A DNA stretch of 38,992 bases, from positions 1 through 38,992 of the forward strand of contig NZ_MWMO01000024.1 in the NCBI RefSeq assembly GCF_002556635.1, read 5' to 3'. The first letter of the stretch is position 1, and every line of letters starts with the position of its first letter. This DNA is from Novosphingobium sp. PC22D. Lineage in GTDB: Bacteria; Pseudomonadota; Alphaproteobacteria; Sphingomonadales; Sphingomonadaceae. This document shows positions 1 to 7,949 of the stretch, one piece after another. A program made the translations under genes and the position numbers. The notes below the pieces were generated by a model. That model was not told the origin of the DNA, ran no database searches, and saw only the letters and a list, made by a program, of their open reading frames with translations.

Positions 1-2
1 CC

Positions 3-80
3 ACAACAGCTCGCCACAGCCCGCCGCGAATGGCCCTGCGCCGTCCCAGAGCCAAAATCGCATTGTTCACGGACGACTAG
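3..80 (+). CDS. Possible 3' end of a gene cut by the window edge
   Basis: An open frame enters from the left edge and stops at a TAG at 78-80, giving about 25 residues that end in KIALFTDD. It is basic, then acidic at the very end, and I recognise no family. The frame does not overlap the hybrid kinase gene that ends at 195 on the other strand. It could equally be chance. Positions 81-194 hold no gene that I can see. Confidence 0.2.
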   Translation, partial: TTARHSPPRMALRRPRAKIALFTDD

Positions 81-194
81 CTGAACAGGACGAACTCGCT
101 TCCCGCGATTGTCCCATGTGGACGCCTGCCGACGGCATTGATGAACCGAAGTGCTCCGCGCTGAAACGCCTCGGCGCAGCGAGCCCTGTCCTCG

Positions 195-3100
195 CTATTG
201 TCGCTGTTGCAGCAACTCCAGCGCGCGCGCGATGATCGAGGCGCGCTTCTCTTCGGTGTCGGCCTCGGCAAGCTCGTGCTCAAATTCGGCGGCTGCCTCG
301 CCCAAGCGGGCCTCTCCGAAAAACCCGGCAGTTCCCGCAAGTTTGTGGAGATGCTGGGCAAGGTCGTGTGCTTCGTCTTCGCCGATCGCTGTCCGTTCGT
401 TCAGGTCTTTCAGCTTGCTCAGCAGATCGGCGCAGCGCGCCTCGTAGCGGTGCCTGAGCGCGGGTTTCGGATTGACGCCCGACGTAGCGGCCGCGCTGCG
501 TGGCGGGATAGCGGCCCATTTCGTCAGCGTGCGCTGCAGTTCCTCAATGGATACGGGCTTGGAAAGATGCGCCTGCATCCCGGCATCGAGACACGCGGCG
601 ATGTCGTCGACATAAGCGTTGGCCGTGAGGGCGACGATCGGCAGAACGGTTTTCGAGTATCCGCGCGCGCGCAGTTCGCGCGCGGCCGCGATGCCATCCA
701 TCTCCGGCATCTGCACGTCCATCAGCACCAGCCGGTAAGGATCGCCCGCCCCCGCCGCACGCTCGACCATCGAGACGGCCTCGACGCCATCCCGCGCAAT
801 ATCGATAGGCAGCCCGAGCCGCTCGCCGATTGCCCGCATGAGTTCCTGGTTGACGTCGTGATCCTCGGCGATGAGCACTCGCAAGGACGAGAAAGTTCCC
901 CCGGCCTGCGCAGAGAGCTGCTGTTCCGGCACCTGCATCACTGCCTTATCCGCTGGCGACAACGGCAAACGCACGAAGAAGGTCGTTCCGATACCTTCTT
1001 CGCTTTCCATGCGGATGCTGCCTTCCATGAGGTGCACGAGCCGTTGCGTGATCGCGAGGCCGAGACCGGTACCCCCGCGCTGACCAGCGGTGGTCGGATC
1101 GGCTTGCACGAACTGTCCGAACACCGCCTGCTGGCGCTCTGCCGGAATGCCGATACCGGTATCGCGCACCACGATCTCCGCCTGGTCGCCGTCCACGCGC
1201 AGGACCAGCGAGATCGAGCCTTCATCGGTGAACTTCACGGCGTTGCCGAGCAGGTTCAACAAGATCTGCCGCACGCGCATGGCGTCGCCGCAGACGTGGT
1301 GCGGCAATGCAGGGTCGATCCGAACGGTGAGATGAACACCCTTCTTGCGGGCGGCGGGCTCGACAAGCTTGATGGAACTGCGCACGACATGGGCAAGGTC
1401 AATGGGTTCCCTGACGACATGCATCTCGCCCGCCTCGATCTTCGAGAGGTCGAGAATATCGTTCAGCAACTGCAACATGGCCTTTCCGGAATCGGAAATC
1501 AGCTGCACCTGGCGCCGCTGCGCGTCGTCCAGATCACTGTGCAGAAGCAATTCGGTAAACCCGAGCACCCCGTTCATCGGCGTGCGGATTTCATGGCTCA
1601 TGTTGGCGAGAAACGCGTCCTTTGCCTGTACCGCGGCCTGTGCCTGATCGCGGGCCGCGACCAGTTCCTGCTCGGTGAGCGTCTGATCGGTTATGTCCTC
1701 GAAGATACCGAGCAAGCCGATAATCTCGCCCGAAGGAAGCCGCTCCGCCTGTCCGACCGAGAGAACATGGCGAATTTCCCCATTCGGTCGCACGATTTTC
1801 GCGCGAAAATCGATCGGCGTCCCTAGGGTCGCCGCCGCATCAACCATGGCGCCGACCCTTTCGCGATCCTCCTCATGAAACACTTCCATCGCGCTTTCGA
1901 GCGTCAGCTCGAAATCGGTGCCCAGTCCGTGAATGCGATAGACCTCGTCGGACCAGAAGATCGATCCGCCGGCGAGGTCGACGTGCCAATGGCCGATATG
2001 CGCGGTCGCCTCAGCCATTTCGAGCAGGCGATTGCTTTCCTGCAGACGCGCGCTGTTCTCCGCAGCGGCAAGCTCCTCCTCCCGCCGGGCGCTGATATCG
2101 CGCACGCTGGCGATGAATTCTTCCGGTTCGCCGCTATCCGGATTGACGACGAGGCGATAGTTAGCCTCCAGCCAGACATAGCTGCCATCCTTGCGCATCT
2201 GCCGATAGCGACAGATCGGATTGGTGGTTCCACTGAGCAAGCTTTCGTAGGTGGCCATAACACGCGCGCGATCTTCGGCATGGATCGCTGCCATGTACGT
2301 TCCACCGACAAGTTCCTCCGGCTTGAAACCGAGGATGCGCTCGCTCGCTGGTGACACATAACGCCGCACGCCGTCGAGACCGATGCGAACGATCTTGTCG
2401 TTCGAATTTTCGGCCAGCAGGCGGAAGAGATTTTCGCTCTCCTTCAGCGCCTCAGCGGCGCGCCGTTGTTCGGTGATGTCGATAGCGACGCCCACGTAGC
2501 CGGTAAGCTCCCCACGCTCATCGAACTCCGGAGTGTAAACGGTCTGGGCCCAGACACTTTCGCCATTCGAGGCGCGAAAGCATACGTCCAGTTCCAGCTG
2601 TTCGCCGTCGCCTCCCCGTTCGCGCGCCTCAAGCAACGCACCGACTTGTTCCTCCGGCAGAAATCTTTGCCAGCCTCGATCGACGAGCTCGGCCGGCTCC
2701 ACGCCAAGCTTGTCCGCCCAAGCTCTGTTGACGAAGCGGATATTCCCTTCCAGCCCGGATTCGAAAATTCCCACCGGAGCGACATCGGCAAGGCGGCGGA
2801 AGCGGCTTTCGGCTTCGCGCGCGCTCGCCTCCGCCTCCTTGATTTCGGTAACATCGCTCAGGATTGCGGTGAACTGCGTCTCCCCGTTCTCGCCGACCCA
2901 CTCGTTGAGGCGAACATCGAGGAATGCCGCATGTCCGTCCGACTGTGACAGTTCGACGATCTCGCCCTCGTGATTGATCCGGTTGATCCCCAGCAGGTCC
3001 TGAAGCGTGACACCGGAAATCGCATCCCATGAGCGGCGGAACATGTGCTCGGCCATATGGTTGGCGGACAGGACGCGGTAAGAGCCGTCCAGAAGGAAAA

Positions 3101-4769
3101 TGGCGGACTGGGCCGTATCCATGATCGACCGATTCAGCTGTTCACGCGCCGCAAGCTCACGGGTCTTCTCCTCGACCTGCCGACGCACGACGGCCTCCTG
3201 GCGAGACATGAACAGCAGGAGGATGGCAAACAGGGTGCTGATCGCCAGACCGGCGGACAGGATGAGAACCGGCTCCTGATTGGCCACGCTCGCCTCGAAC
3301 CGGGGCGTGCTGCGCCAGACCAGTGTCCAGCGATGCCCGGCCACGCGGATTGTCCGTGTGGTTCGGTAGTTCGCTTCCCGGGTATCGCCCGATGCCGCGG
3401 TGGAATAGATCAGTTCATCCGGATCGACAGTATCGCCATCGAAAACCGAGATTTCGAAGCTCTCTCCCTGGCTGCTGGTAAGCCCCGCCATGAAACGTGG
3501 CGCGATGAACGGTGCATAGATCCAGCCCTCGAAGGCGGCGCGCCGTTCGGCCACGGTGCCTGTCGGTGCCCCGCTGGCATAGACTGGTCGCAGCAAGAGG
3601 AAGCCCGAGCTTCGCGATTCGTCCTGCACCAGTTCGATACGGCGAGTAATCCACGCCTTGCCCGTATCGCGCGCGGCGATCGCGGCGCTGCGGCGACGGG
3701 GCTCGAACGCGATATCGAGGCCCAGGGCCTGCCGATTGATCGCGAGAGGCTCGATAAACGTAATGACGAACGCGTCGCGTTCTGCCGGAAGGGTGGGATG
3801 TAGGTCGATATCCTGAACGCCGCTTGCCCGCGCTCTGGCAAGAAAGTCAGGCACCTCGGCGGTAGCGACCTCTTCGATGAAGCCGAGGCCGTTGATCCCG
3901 GGCAGCGTGTTCCGGATATCGAGAACGCCAACGAAATTGCGCCACTCCGACAGCCTGACGTCGTCGGTGGCTTCGAACAGTGCGGCACCCGCGTCGAGCG
4001 CCTGGCCATAGGAATCGAGGCGATGCCGCAACGCTTGCTCGCTATCGGTAACCAGCGTGGCGAACGCCGCCTCGTTGCGTTCGTGAACCCGTTCTTGCGC
4101 GAACTTCCACGAATAGAATGTAAGACCCAGCAAAATTGCCAGACCGACGATCATGATCGCGTTGAAGCGGACCAGCGGCCGCCCCTTCCAGAGCAGATAG
4201 TCCTTTCGCCAGGGCCCCAGTAGCGCCAGCGGCAGCACGACGAGGATGCCGAGCACGTCGCCGCCCCACCAGGTTAGCCAGTTGCGCACCACCGCGTCCG
4301 GCCCGAGAGCGCCGGTACCATAAAGAACTCCTACGCCGAAGCTCGCCGCGACCACACAGGGAAGCGGCGCCGCGAGAATCGCGAACAGCGCCACCGAGCG
4401 CACCCCGGTGAAATTCGGTTGCGCCCCGAACTTTCGACGGATGAGAGCGGCGGCCAGCAGCGTCTGGATCGTCGAACCGGTCGCGATGACCAGCGCGGGG
4501 ACGAGTAGGCGCGCCTCGATACCGGCAATGGATATCCCGGCGTTACTGATCGCGTTGGCGACGAACGCTCCGAGAAGGACACCCGGCCAGAGCCGCTTGC
4601 CGAAAAGCAAAAGCCCGGCGACAGCGATCCCGGACGCTGGCCATACGATAGTGGCATATCCGGGCGGCGTGGCAAGCTGCAGCCCGACCACGCCGGCCAT
4701 CACATAGAGACCCGCGAGGACAAGAGTTGCCACCAGCTGCCGTATGCCTCGCGAAGAATCGCCGAGCAT
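195..4769 (-). CDS. MASE1-CHASE-PAS hybrid sensor histidine kinase with REC and Hpt
   Basis: A 1524-residue membrane hybrid kinase that carries all phosphorelay steps in one chain. The N-terminal 1-220 is a multi-helix membrane block of MASE1 type. A periplasmic CHASE-like domain spans about 225-495 and a further helix about 499-521. Four PAS-like segments follow (about 545-645, 655-770, 780-895, 915-1030), several with PAC-style ends. HisKA has the phospho-accepting His1059 in MSHEIRTPMNG. The ATPase has N, G1 and G2 boxes (NAVKF, DTGIGIP, GTGLGLAI). REC has Asp1351 in LMDVQMPEMDG. The C-terminal Hpt has His1475 in HKLAGTAG. The ATG at 4767-4769 follows a GGAAG-like ribosome site. The ligand is unknown. 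Proximity to the EPS operon suggests, but does not prove, that it controls EPS or the response regulator at 5149-5535. Confidence 0.95.
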   Translation of the reverse strand: MLGDSSRGIRQLVATLVLAGLYVMAGVVGLQLATPPGYATIVWPASGIAVAGLLLFGKRLWPGVLLGAFVANAISNAGISIAGIEARLLVPALVIATGSTIQTLLAAALIRRKFGAQPNFTGVRSVALFAILAAPLPCVVAASFGVGVLYGTGALGPDAVVRNWLTWWGGDVLGILVVLPLALLGPWRKDYLLWKGRPLVRFNAIMIVGLAILLGLTFYSWKFAQERVHERNEAAFATLVTDSEQALRHRLDSYGQALDAGAALFEATDDVRLSEWRNFVGVLDIRNTLPGINGLGFIEEVATAEVPDFLARARASGVQDIDLHPTLPAERDAFVITFIEPLAINRQALGLDIAFEPRRRSAAIAARDTGKAWITRRIELVQDESRSSGFLLLRPVYASGAPTGTVAERRAAFEGWIYAPFIAPRFMAGLTSSQGESFEISVFDGDTVDPDELIYSTAASGDTREANYRTTRTIRVAGHRWTLVWRSTPRFEASVANQEPVLILSAGLAISTLFAILLLFMSRQEAVVRRQVEEKTRELAAREQLNRSIMDTAQSAIFLLDGSYRVLSANHMAEHMFRRSWDAISGVTLQDLLGINRINHEGEIVELSQSDGHAAFLDVRLNEWVGENGETQFTAILSDVTEIKEAEASAREAESRFRRLADVAPVGIFESGLEGNIRFVNRAWADKLGVEPAELVDRGWQRFLPEEQVGALLEARERGGDGEQLELDVCFRASNGESVWAQTVYTPEFDERGELTGYVGVAIDITEQRRAAEALKESENLFRLLAENSNDKIVRIGLDGVRRYVSPASERILGFKPEELVGGTYMAAIHAEDRARVMATYESLLSGTTNPICRYRQMRKDGSYVWLEANYRLVVNPDSGEPEEFIASVRDISARREEELAAAENSARLQESNRLLEMAEATAHIGHWHVDLAGGSIFWSDEVYRIHGLGTDFELTLESAMEVFHEEDRERVGAMVDAAATLGTPIDFRAKIVRPNGEIRHVLSVGQAERLPSGEIIGLLGIFEDITDQTLTEQELVAARDQAQAAVQAKDAFLANMSHEIRTPMNGVLGFTELLLHSDLDDAQRRQVQLISDSGKAMLQLLNDILDLSKIEAGEMHVVREPIDLAHVVRSSIKLVEPAARKKGVHLTVRIDPALPHHVCGDAMRVRQILLNLLGNAVKFTDEGSISLVLRVDGDQAEIVVRDTGIGIPAERQQAVFGQFVQADPTTAGQRGGTGLGLAITQRLVHLMEGSIRMESEEGIGTTFFVRLPLSPADKAVMQVPEQQLSAQAGGTFSSLRVLIAEDHDVNQELMRAIGERLGLPIDIARDGVEAVSMVERAAGAGDPYRLVLMDVQMPEMDGIAAARELRARGYSKTVLPIVALTANAYVDDIAACLDAGMQAHLSKPVSIEELQRTLTKWAAIPPRSAAATSGVNPKPALRHRYEARCADLLSKLKDLNERTAIGEDEAHDLAQHLHKLAGTAGFFGEARLGEAAAEFEHELAEADTEEKRASIIARALELLQQRQ

Positions 4770-4917
4770 CAGCCCACTTCCATCCTTTTCCTTGGCGTTT
4801 TCGCTCGAAACGCGGCTCTGTTCGGTCGCAACCGATCAGTTGAAGTCGTCCCGACGGTCTCCTCGACGCTATAATGCCCCATTTAAACAAAAACCACGTT
4901 AACACTTCATTCTGTTA

Positions 4918-5143
4918 TTATCCGCCACTTCCGGACCAAGCGACTTCGCCTCTGGTCCCGGTGAGAACCGGCGCACTGTTCCTTACGTCGAGCCTCTTCA
5001 AGATATGGGTGAATTGACTTTTCACGGTCACCTCGCGGCTGCCAAGCGCGTGCCGTTCGCCTTGTCGATCGTGTCCCGCGCGGAAACCGTCTAACCGACA
5101 ACTCGCGGAGAGCTGCGGCATTCGGATCTAGCGAATGGAGCAA
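4918..5143 (-). pseudogene. Frameshifted LuxR-type helix-turn-helix remnant
   Basis: Two leftward frames together read like one LuxR/GerE DNA-binding domain. The first frame (from a TTG at 5143) gives RELSV, then RGTRSTRRTAR, matching the usual RExxVLxLxxxGxSxxxIAxxL start. The second frame continues as ALGSREVTVKSQFTHILKRL and DVRNSAPVL, matching the recognition helix and the xKLxVRNRxxA end. Joining them needs removal of one base near 5048-5053. The remnant starts 6 bases after the response regulator stop, so it was probably co-transcribed with it. It is either a decayed small LuxR regulator or an intact one with a sequencing error. No receiver or ligand domain is attached. Confidence 0.55.
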
Positions 5144-5148
5144 CCGGC

Positions 5149-5535
5149 TCAGCGTACTGACCGCCGAGGGGACGAACCAACGCGGACCAGGGTTTCGGCG
5201 AGCGTTTCGGGATCGAAGGGCTTGCCGATCACTGCATCGGCGCCCAAGGCAAGCAAGCCGTCTCGCTCGCCGCGTTCGGCAGCGGTCACGAAGGCAACGC
5301 GGGTATCTGCCAGTGCCGACCGTTTACGAAGACCGGCAAAGGTCTGCGGGCCATCCATTTCCGGCATCTTCGCGTCGAGCACGACAAGATCGGGTATCCA
5401 GCCTCCGGCATCGACGATCGCCAGGGCTTCCATCCCCGAAGCGGCCATCCTCACATCCAGCTCTTCACGCTCGTCAAGCGCCCATGCGGCGATCTCGCGC
5501 AGCACTTCGTCATCGTCCACATACAGGATTCTCAT
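5149..5535 (-). CDS. CheY-like single-domain response regulator
   Basis: A 128-residue stand-alone receiver. The acidic pocket is the DDD at 7-9 of MRILYVDDDE, the phospho-acceptor is Asp54 in VVLDAKMPEMDG, and the switch Thr and Lys lie in VTAAE and IGKPFDP. The ATG at 5533-5535 is preferred to longer upstream starts because a strong GGGAGGA site lies just before it and because the receiver fold begins there. It has no output domain. It probably exchanges phosphate with Hpt domains nearby: the C-terminal Hpt of the large kinase, or the separate Hpt encoded divergently at 5683. The LuxR-like remnant directly downstream may once have been its partner. Confidence 0.9.
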   Translation of the reverse strand: MRILYVDDDEVLREIAAWALDEREELDVRMAASGMEALAIVDAGGWIPDLVVLDAKMPEMDGPQTFAGLRKRSALADTRVAFVTAAERGERDGLLALGADAVIGKPFDPETLAETLVRVGSSPRRSVR

Positions 5536-5682
5536 TTGTCCTCCCAACAACCAGGGAGGGACATAATCTGAAGGCAAAGAATTTACGTTCAAATAATTTT
5601 CCCTTCTGGAAGAGAACCGTAAGCCTATCGTAACCATTCTTCATGGTATTCCTGCCCGACACAGGGAGAGAATGAAACGATC

Positions 5683-6027
5683 ATGCCCCCAACTTCGCCA
5701 TCACCCGCGCTGGCCCGCATCGCGGAGCGTTTTTCGGCTCGCCTGCCTGCCCGTCTCGACGAGATGGACACAGCGGCCGCCGCGGTAGCGGCAGGAAACG
5801 AAACCGGCGCGCTTGCCGAACTCGAGCGTATTCTTCACGATCTGGCGGGCACCGCGCCGGTACTCGGCTACGATGAACTCGGAGCCCTTGCCCGCAGCGG
5901 TGAAGACATGGTCGTATGTATCCGCGTCTCCGCAACGCGCCCTGCAGACGAATCGATCGAGAAACTGCGCGCGCACCTTCGGCGCCTGCGTCACGTCGCG
6001 AAGCAAGAGCGAGCCGAGGGCCAATGA
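5683..6027 (+). CDS. Stand-alone Hpt phosphotransfer protein
   Basis: A 114-residue, mainly helical protein with the Hpt signature LERILHDLAGTAPVLG; the likely phosphorylated residue is His52. Family knowledge: Hpt proteins shuttle phosphate between receiver domains of hybrid kinases and response regulators. It is the first gene of the EPS operon and its stop overlaps the start of the BcsB-like gene (ATGA at 6024-6027), so it is likely translated with it. Candidate partners are the REC protein four genes downstream (11308-12285), the divergent receiver (5149-5535) and the two hybrid kinases. The ATG at 5683 follows a GGGAGAG site at a rather long spacing. Confidence 0.85.
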   Translation: MPPTSPSPALARIAERFSARLPARLDEMDTAAAAVAAGNETGALAELERILHDLAGTAPVLGYDELGALARSGEDMVVCIRVSATRPADESIEKLRAHLRRLRHVAKQERAEGQ

Positions 6028-7946
6028 CACCGCGCATTCTGTCCGCATCCGCAGTACTGGGCCTGCTCGTCCTGCCGCTTCATGCCTGGACTCAGCCGGC
6101 GCCGGACTGGGCAAGAACCTCTTCCACAGCAACAGCAAGTGCCGGCGAAACCACAGACGCAGGCACGCTTCGCCGAACGATCTCGCTGCGGGAGCTCGGT
6201 TTTCCCGACGGCCTTGATCTCAGCGGGCTATCGGGGACGCGCGAGCTTTTCTTTCCCGTTCCGGACAGCGCCGACGTTCGCACGCTCCACCTCCGCCTCC
6301 CCTACCGTAGCGGCTCCGCCTTTGAAAGCCGACGGAGTCTGCAAGTCGAGGTCCGCGACCGCGCCATGCTGACGACCGCGCTGCCGACCGAGACGCAAAC
6401 CGGCATTATCGAGGTGCCGATCGAACCGGCGATGATCCGCGATGGCTATGTTCCCATACGCCTGCGCTACAGCGGGGCGATCTCCGAGGATCGCTGCGTC
6501 GATCAGCGTGTTTCGGGCGCCTATCTCGCGTTCCTGCCCGAAGGCGGGCTGACAATGGGCCTCTCGCCCAAAGCTGCCGACACCGTCGCCGAGGTAGCCG
6601 CGGTCATGCCGCGCGCCGGCAGCATCGTCCTGCCAGACCGGCCGACCGAAGCGCAGGCGGCCGCCGCTCTCACTCTCGCCGCAGGAAACCCGGACGCCGC
6701 GATGGCACGCGGTACGCCTGCCACCACCGAAGGCGACTGGATACGCAGCCGCATCGAACTGGCAGGCGCCAGCGATCCGTCGCTGGCGCTAGTCGAACGC
6801 GGCGGCATTCCGGCATTGCGGCTCGGGGGCAGCGACCCGGTCGCCACGGCGCGCCTCCTGAATGGCCGCTGGCGGGCGCTAGCCTCATCCGGGGCCGTTG
6901 CCAACGCCGCCAGCGCGACCGATGACGCTCCGGACCGGCGGCTTACCTTCGCCGATCTCGGCGCGGACACATCCGTCCAGTCGATCGCCGACCGGGGAAC
7001 CTGGACACTGGCCCTGCCGATAACTTCGCTTCCCGAGAACCGGCGGCCGAGCGCGCTCGTCGTAGACGTCGCCGTAGCGGATGACGGCAGCGCCACGCCT
7101 CCGGTCGTGACCGTCCTGATGAACGGACTGCTGCTGGGCAGCGCGGAAGCCGAGCGCGGCGCGATGACCCGGCTTCGTCTCGACTTGCCCGAGGGGCTGA
7201 CGGCCGCGCGCAACAGTATCGAGGTAAGCGTTACGCGGCAAGTGCGCGCGGGCGACTGCGCCTATTCGCCGCAAGGCTATTCCGCGCAATTGCTGCCCTC
7301 CAGCCACGTCGTGCTTGGCGAGGCCGGAAGCCCGGCGGATTTCAGCGACCTCGGCCCCCAGTTCGCCGGCGGCGTAACCATCGTCGTCCCCGGAGCGGAG
7401 GCGCTGCCCGCGCTCGGCCGGCTGCTCGGCACTCTGATCGACGGCGAAACGCCTCTACGCATCTCTTATCGCGCGATACCCCCCGAAGGTCCCTATGTGC
7501 TGGTTGCCTCCACACCGCCGAAGGGCAGCGATCCCCCCGTGCGCTTCGATCAGGGGCAGGTGCGTCTCGCGGGAGAGGACGGCGCGACGCTTATAGACGG
7601 GGCGGCGATGCAGGGTCTCACCACAGTGCAGCTTCTGCGCGATGATGATCGCCCGATCCTGTGGATACGTCCCGGCGGAAATTTCGCGCAACTGGCGGAG
7701 GCAGACATCAATGCGGCCGGTCTTTCACGCGGAGACGTGGCCTTTTTCGACGGCGACGGTGCGATCCTCGCCTTTTCCACCCAACGCGATCGTCTGATCG
7801 ACATACGCTATCCCGATCGGACCGACATCGCGGACCTGGTCCGGCGTTATCACCTGTGGCTGATCGGGGCTGGCTGGCTGCTCGTCAGTCTCGGCTTCAT
7901 CTATCTGTTGCGGCGGATCTATCAGGCCCGCAGGACGGAGACCTGA
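6024..7946 (+). CDS. BcsB-like periplasmic EPS synthase subunit
   Basis: A 640-residue protein with an N-terminal signal peptide (hydrophobic ILSASAVLGLLVLPLHA) and one C-terminal membrane helix (about 611-631) followed by a basic tail. This is the layout of BcsB, the periplasmic, membrane-anchored partner of cellulose synthase. BcsB-like cysteine segments occur twice, as EDRCVDQRVSG and GDCAYSPQGYSAQLLPSS. The start at 6024 overlaps the Hpt stop by four bases. The next gene, a family-2 glycosyltransferase, starts 3 bases after this stop, which fits a synthase/guide-subunit pair. No BcsC, BcsZ or PilZ-containing BcsA is in the window, so the polymer need not be cellulose. Family assignment is by layout and motifs; a profile search against PF03170 would settle it. 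Confidence 0.75.
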   Translation: MTPRILSASAVLGLLVLPLHAWTQPAPDWARTSSTATASAGETTDAGTLRRTISLRELGFPDGLDLSGLSGTRELFFPVPDSADVRTLHLRLPYRSGSAFESRRSLQVEVRDRAMLTTALPTETQTGIIEVPIEPAMIRDGYVPIRLRYSGAISEDRCVDQRVSGAYLAFLPEGGLTMGLSPKAADTVAEVAAVMPRAGSIVLPDRPTEAQAAAALTLAAGNPDAAMARGTPATTEGDWIRSRIELAGASDPSLALVERGGIPALRLGGSDPVATARLLNGRWRALASSGAVANAASATDDAPDRRLTFADLGADTSVQSIADRGTWTLALPITSLPENRRPSALVVDVAVADDGSATPPVVTVLMNGLLLGSAEAERGAMTRLRLDLPEGLTAARNSIEVSVTRQVRAGDCAYSPQGYSAQLLPSSHVVLGEAGSPADFSDLGPQFAGGVTIVVPGAEALPALGRLLGTLIDGETPLRISYRAIPPEGPYVLVASTPPKGSDPPVRFDQGQVRLAGEDGATLIDGAAMQGLTTVQLLRDDDRPILWIRPGGNFAQLAEADINAAGLSRGDVAFFDGDGAILAFSTQRDRLIDIRYPDRTDIADLVRRYHLWLIGAGWLLVSLGFIYLLRRIYQARRTET

Positions 7947-7949
7947 GCC

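Noticed and set aside
198..1826. Long plus-strand frame of 542 codons opposite the large kinase gene
   Set aside because: It is antisense to well-supported kinase, receiver and Hpt motifs, and its translation is rich in Arg, His and Pro without any family feature. High-GC codon bias makes such frames common.
5536..5682. General stress (EcfG) promoter between the receiver and Hpt genes
   Set aside because: No GGAAC with a correctly spaced CGTT was found on either strand.
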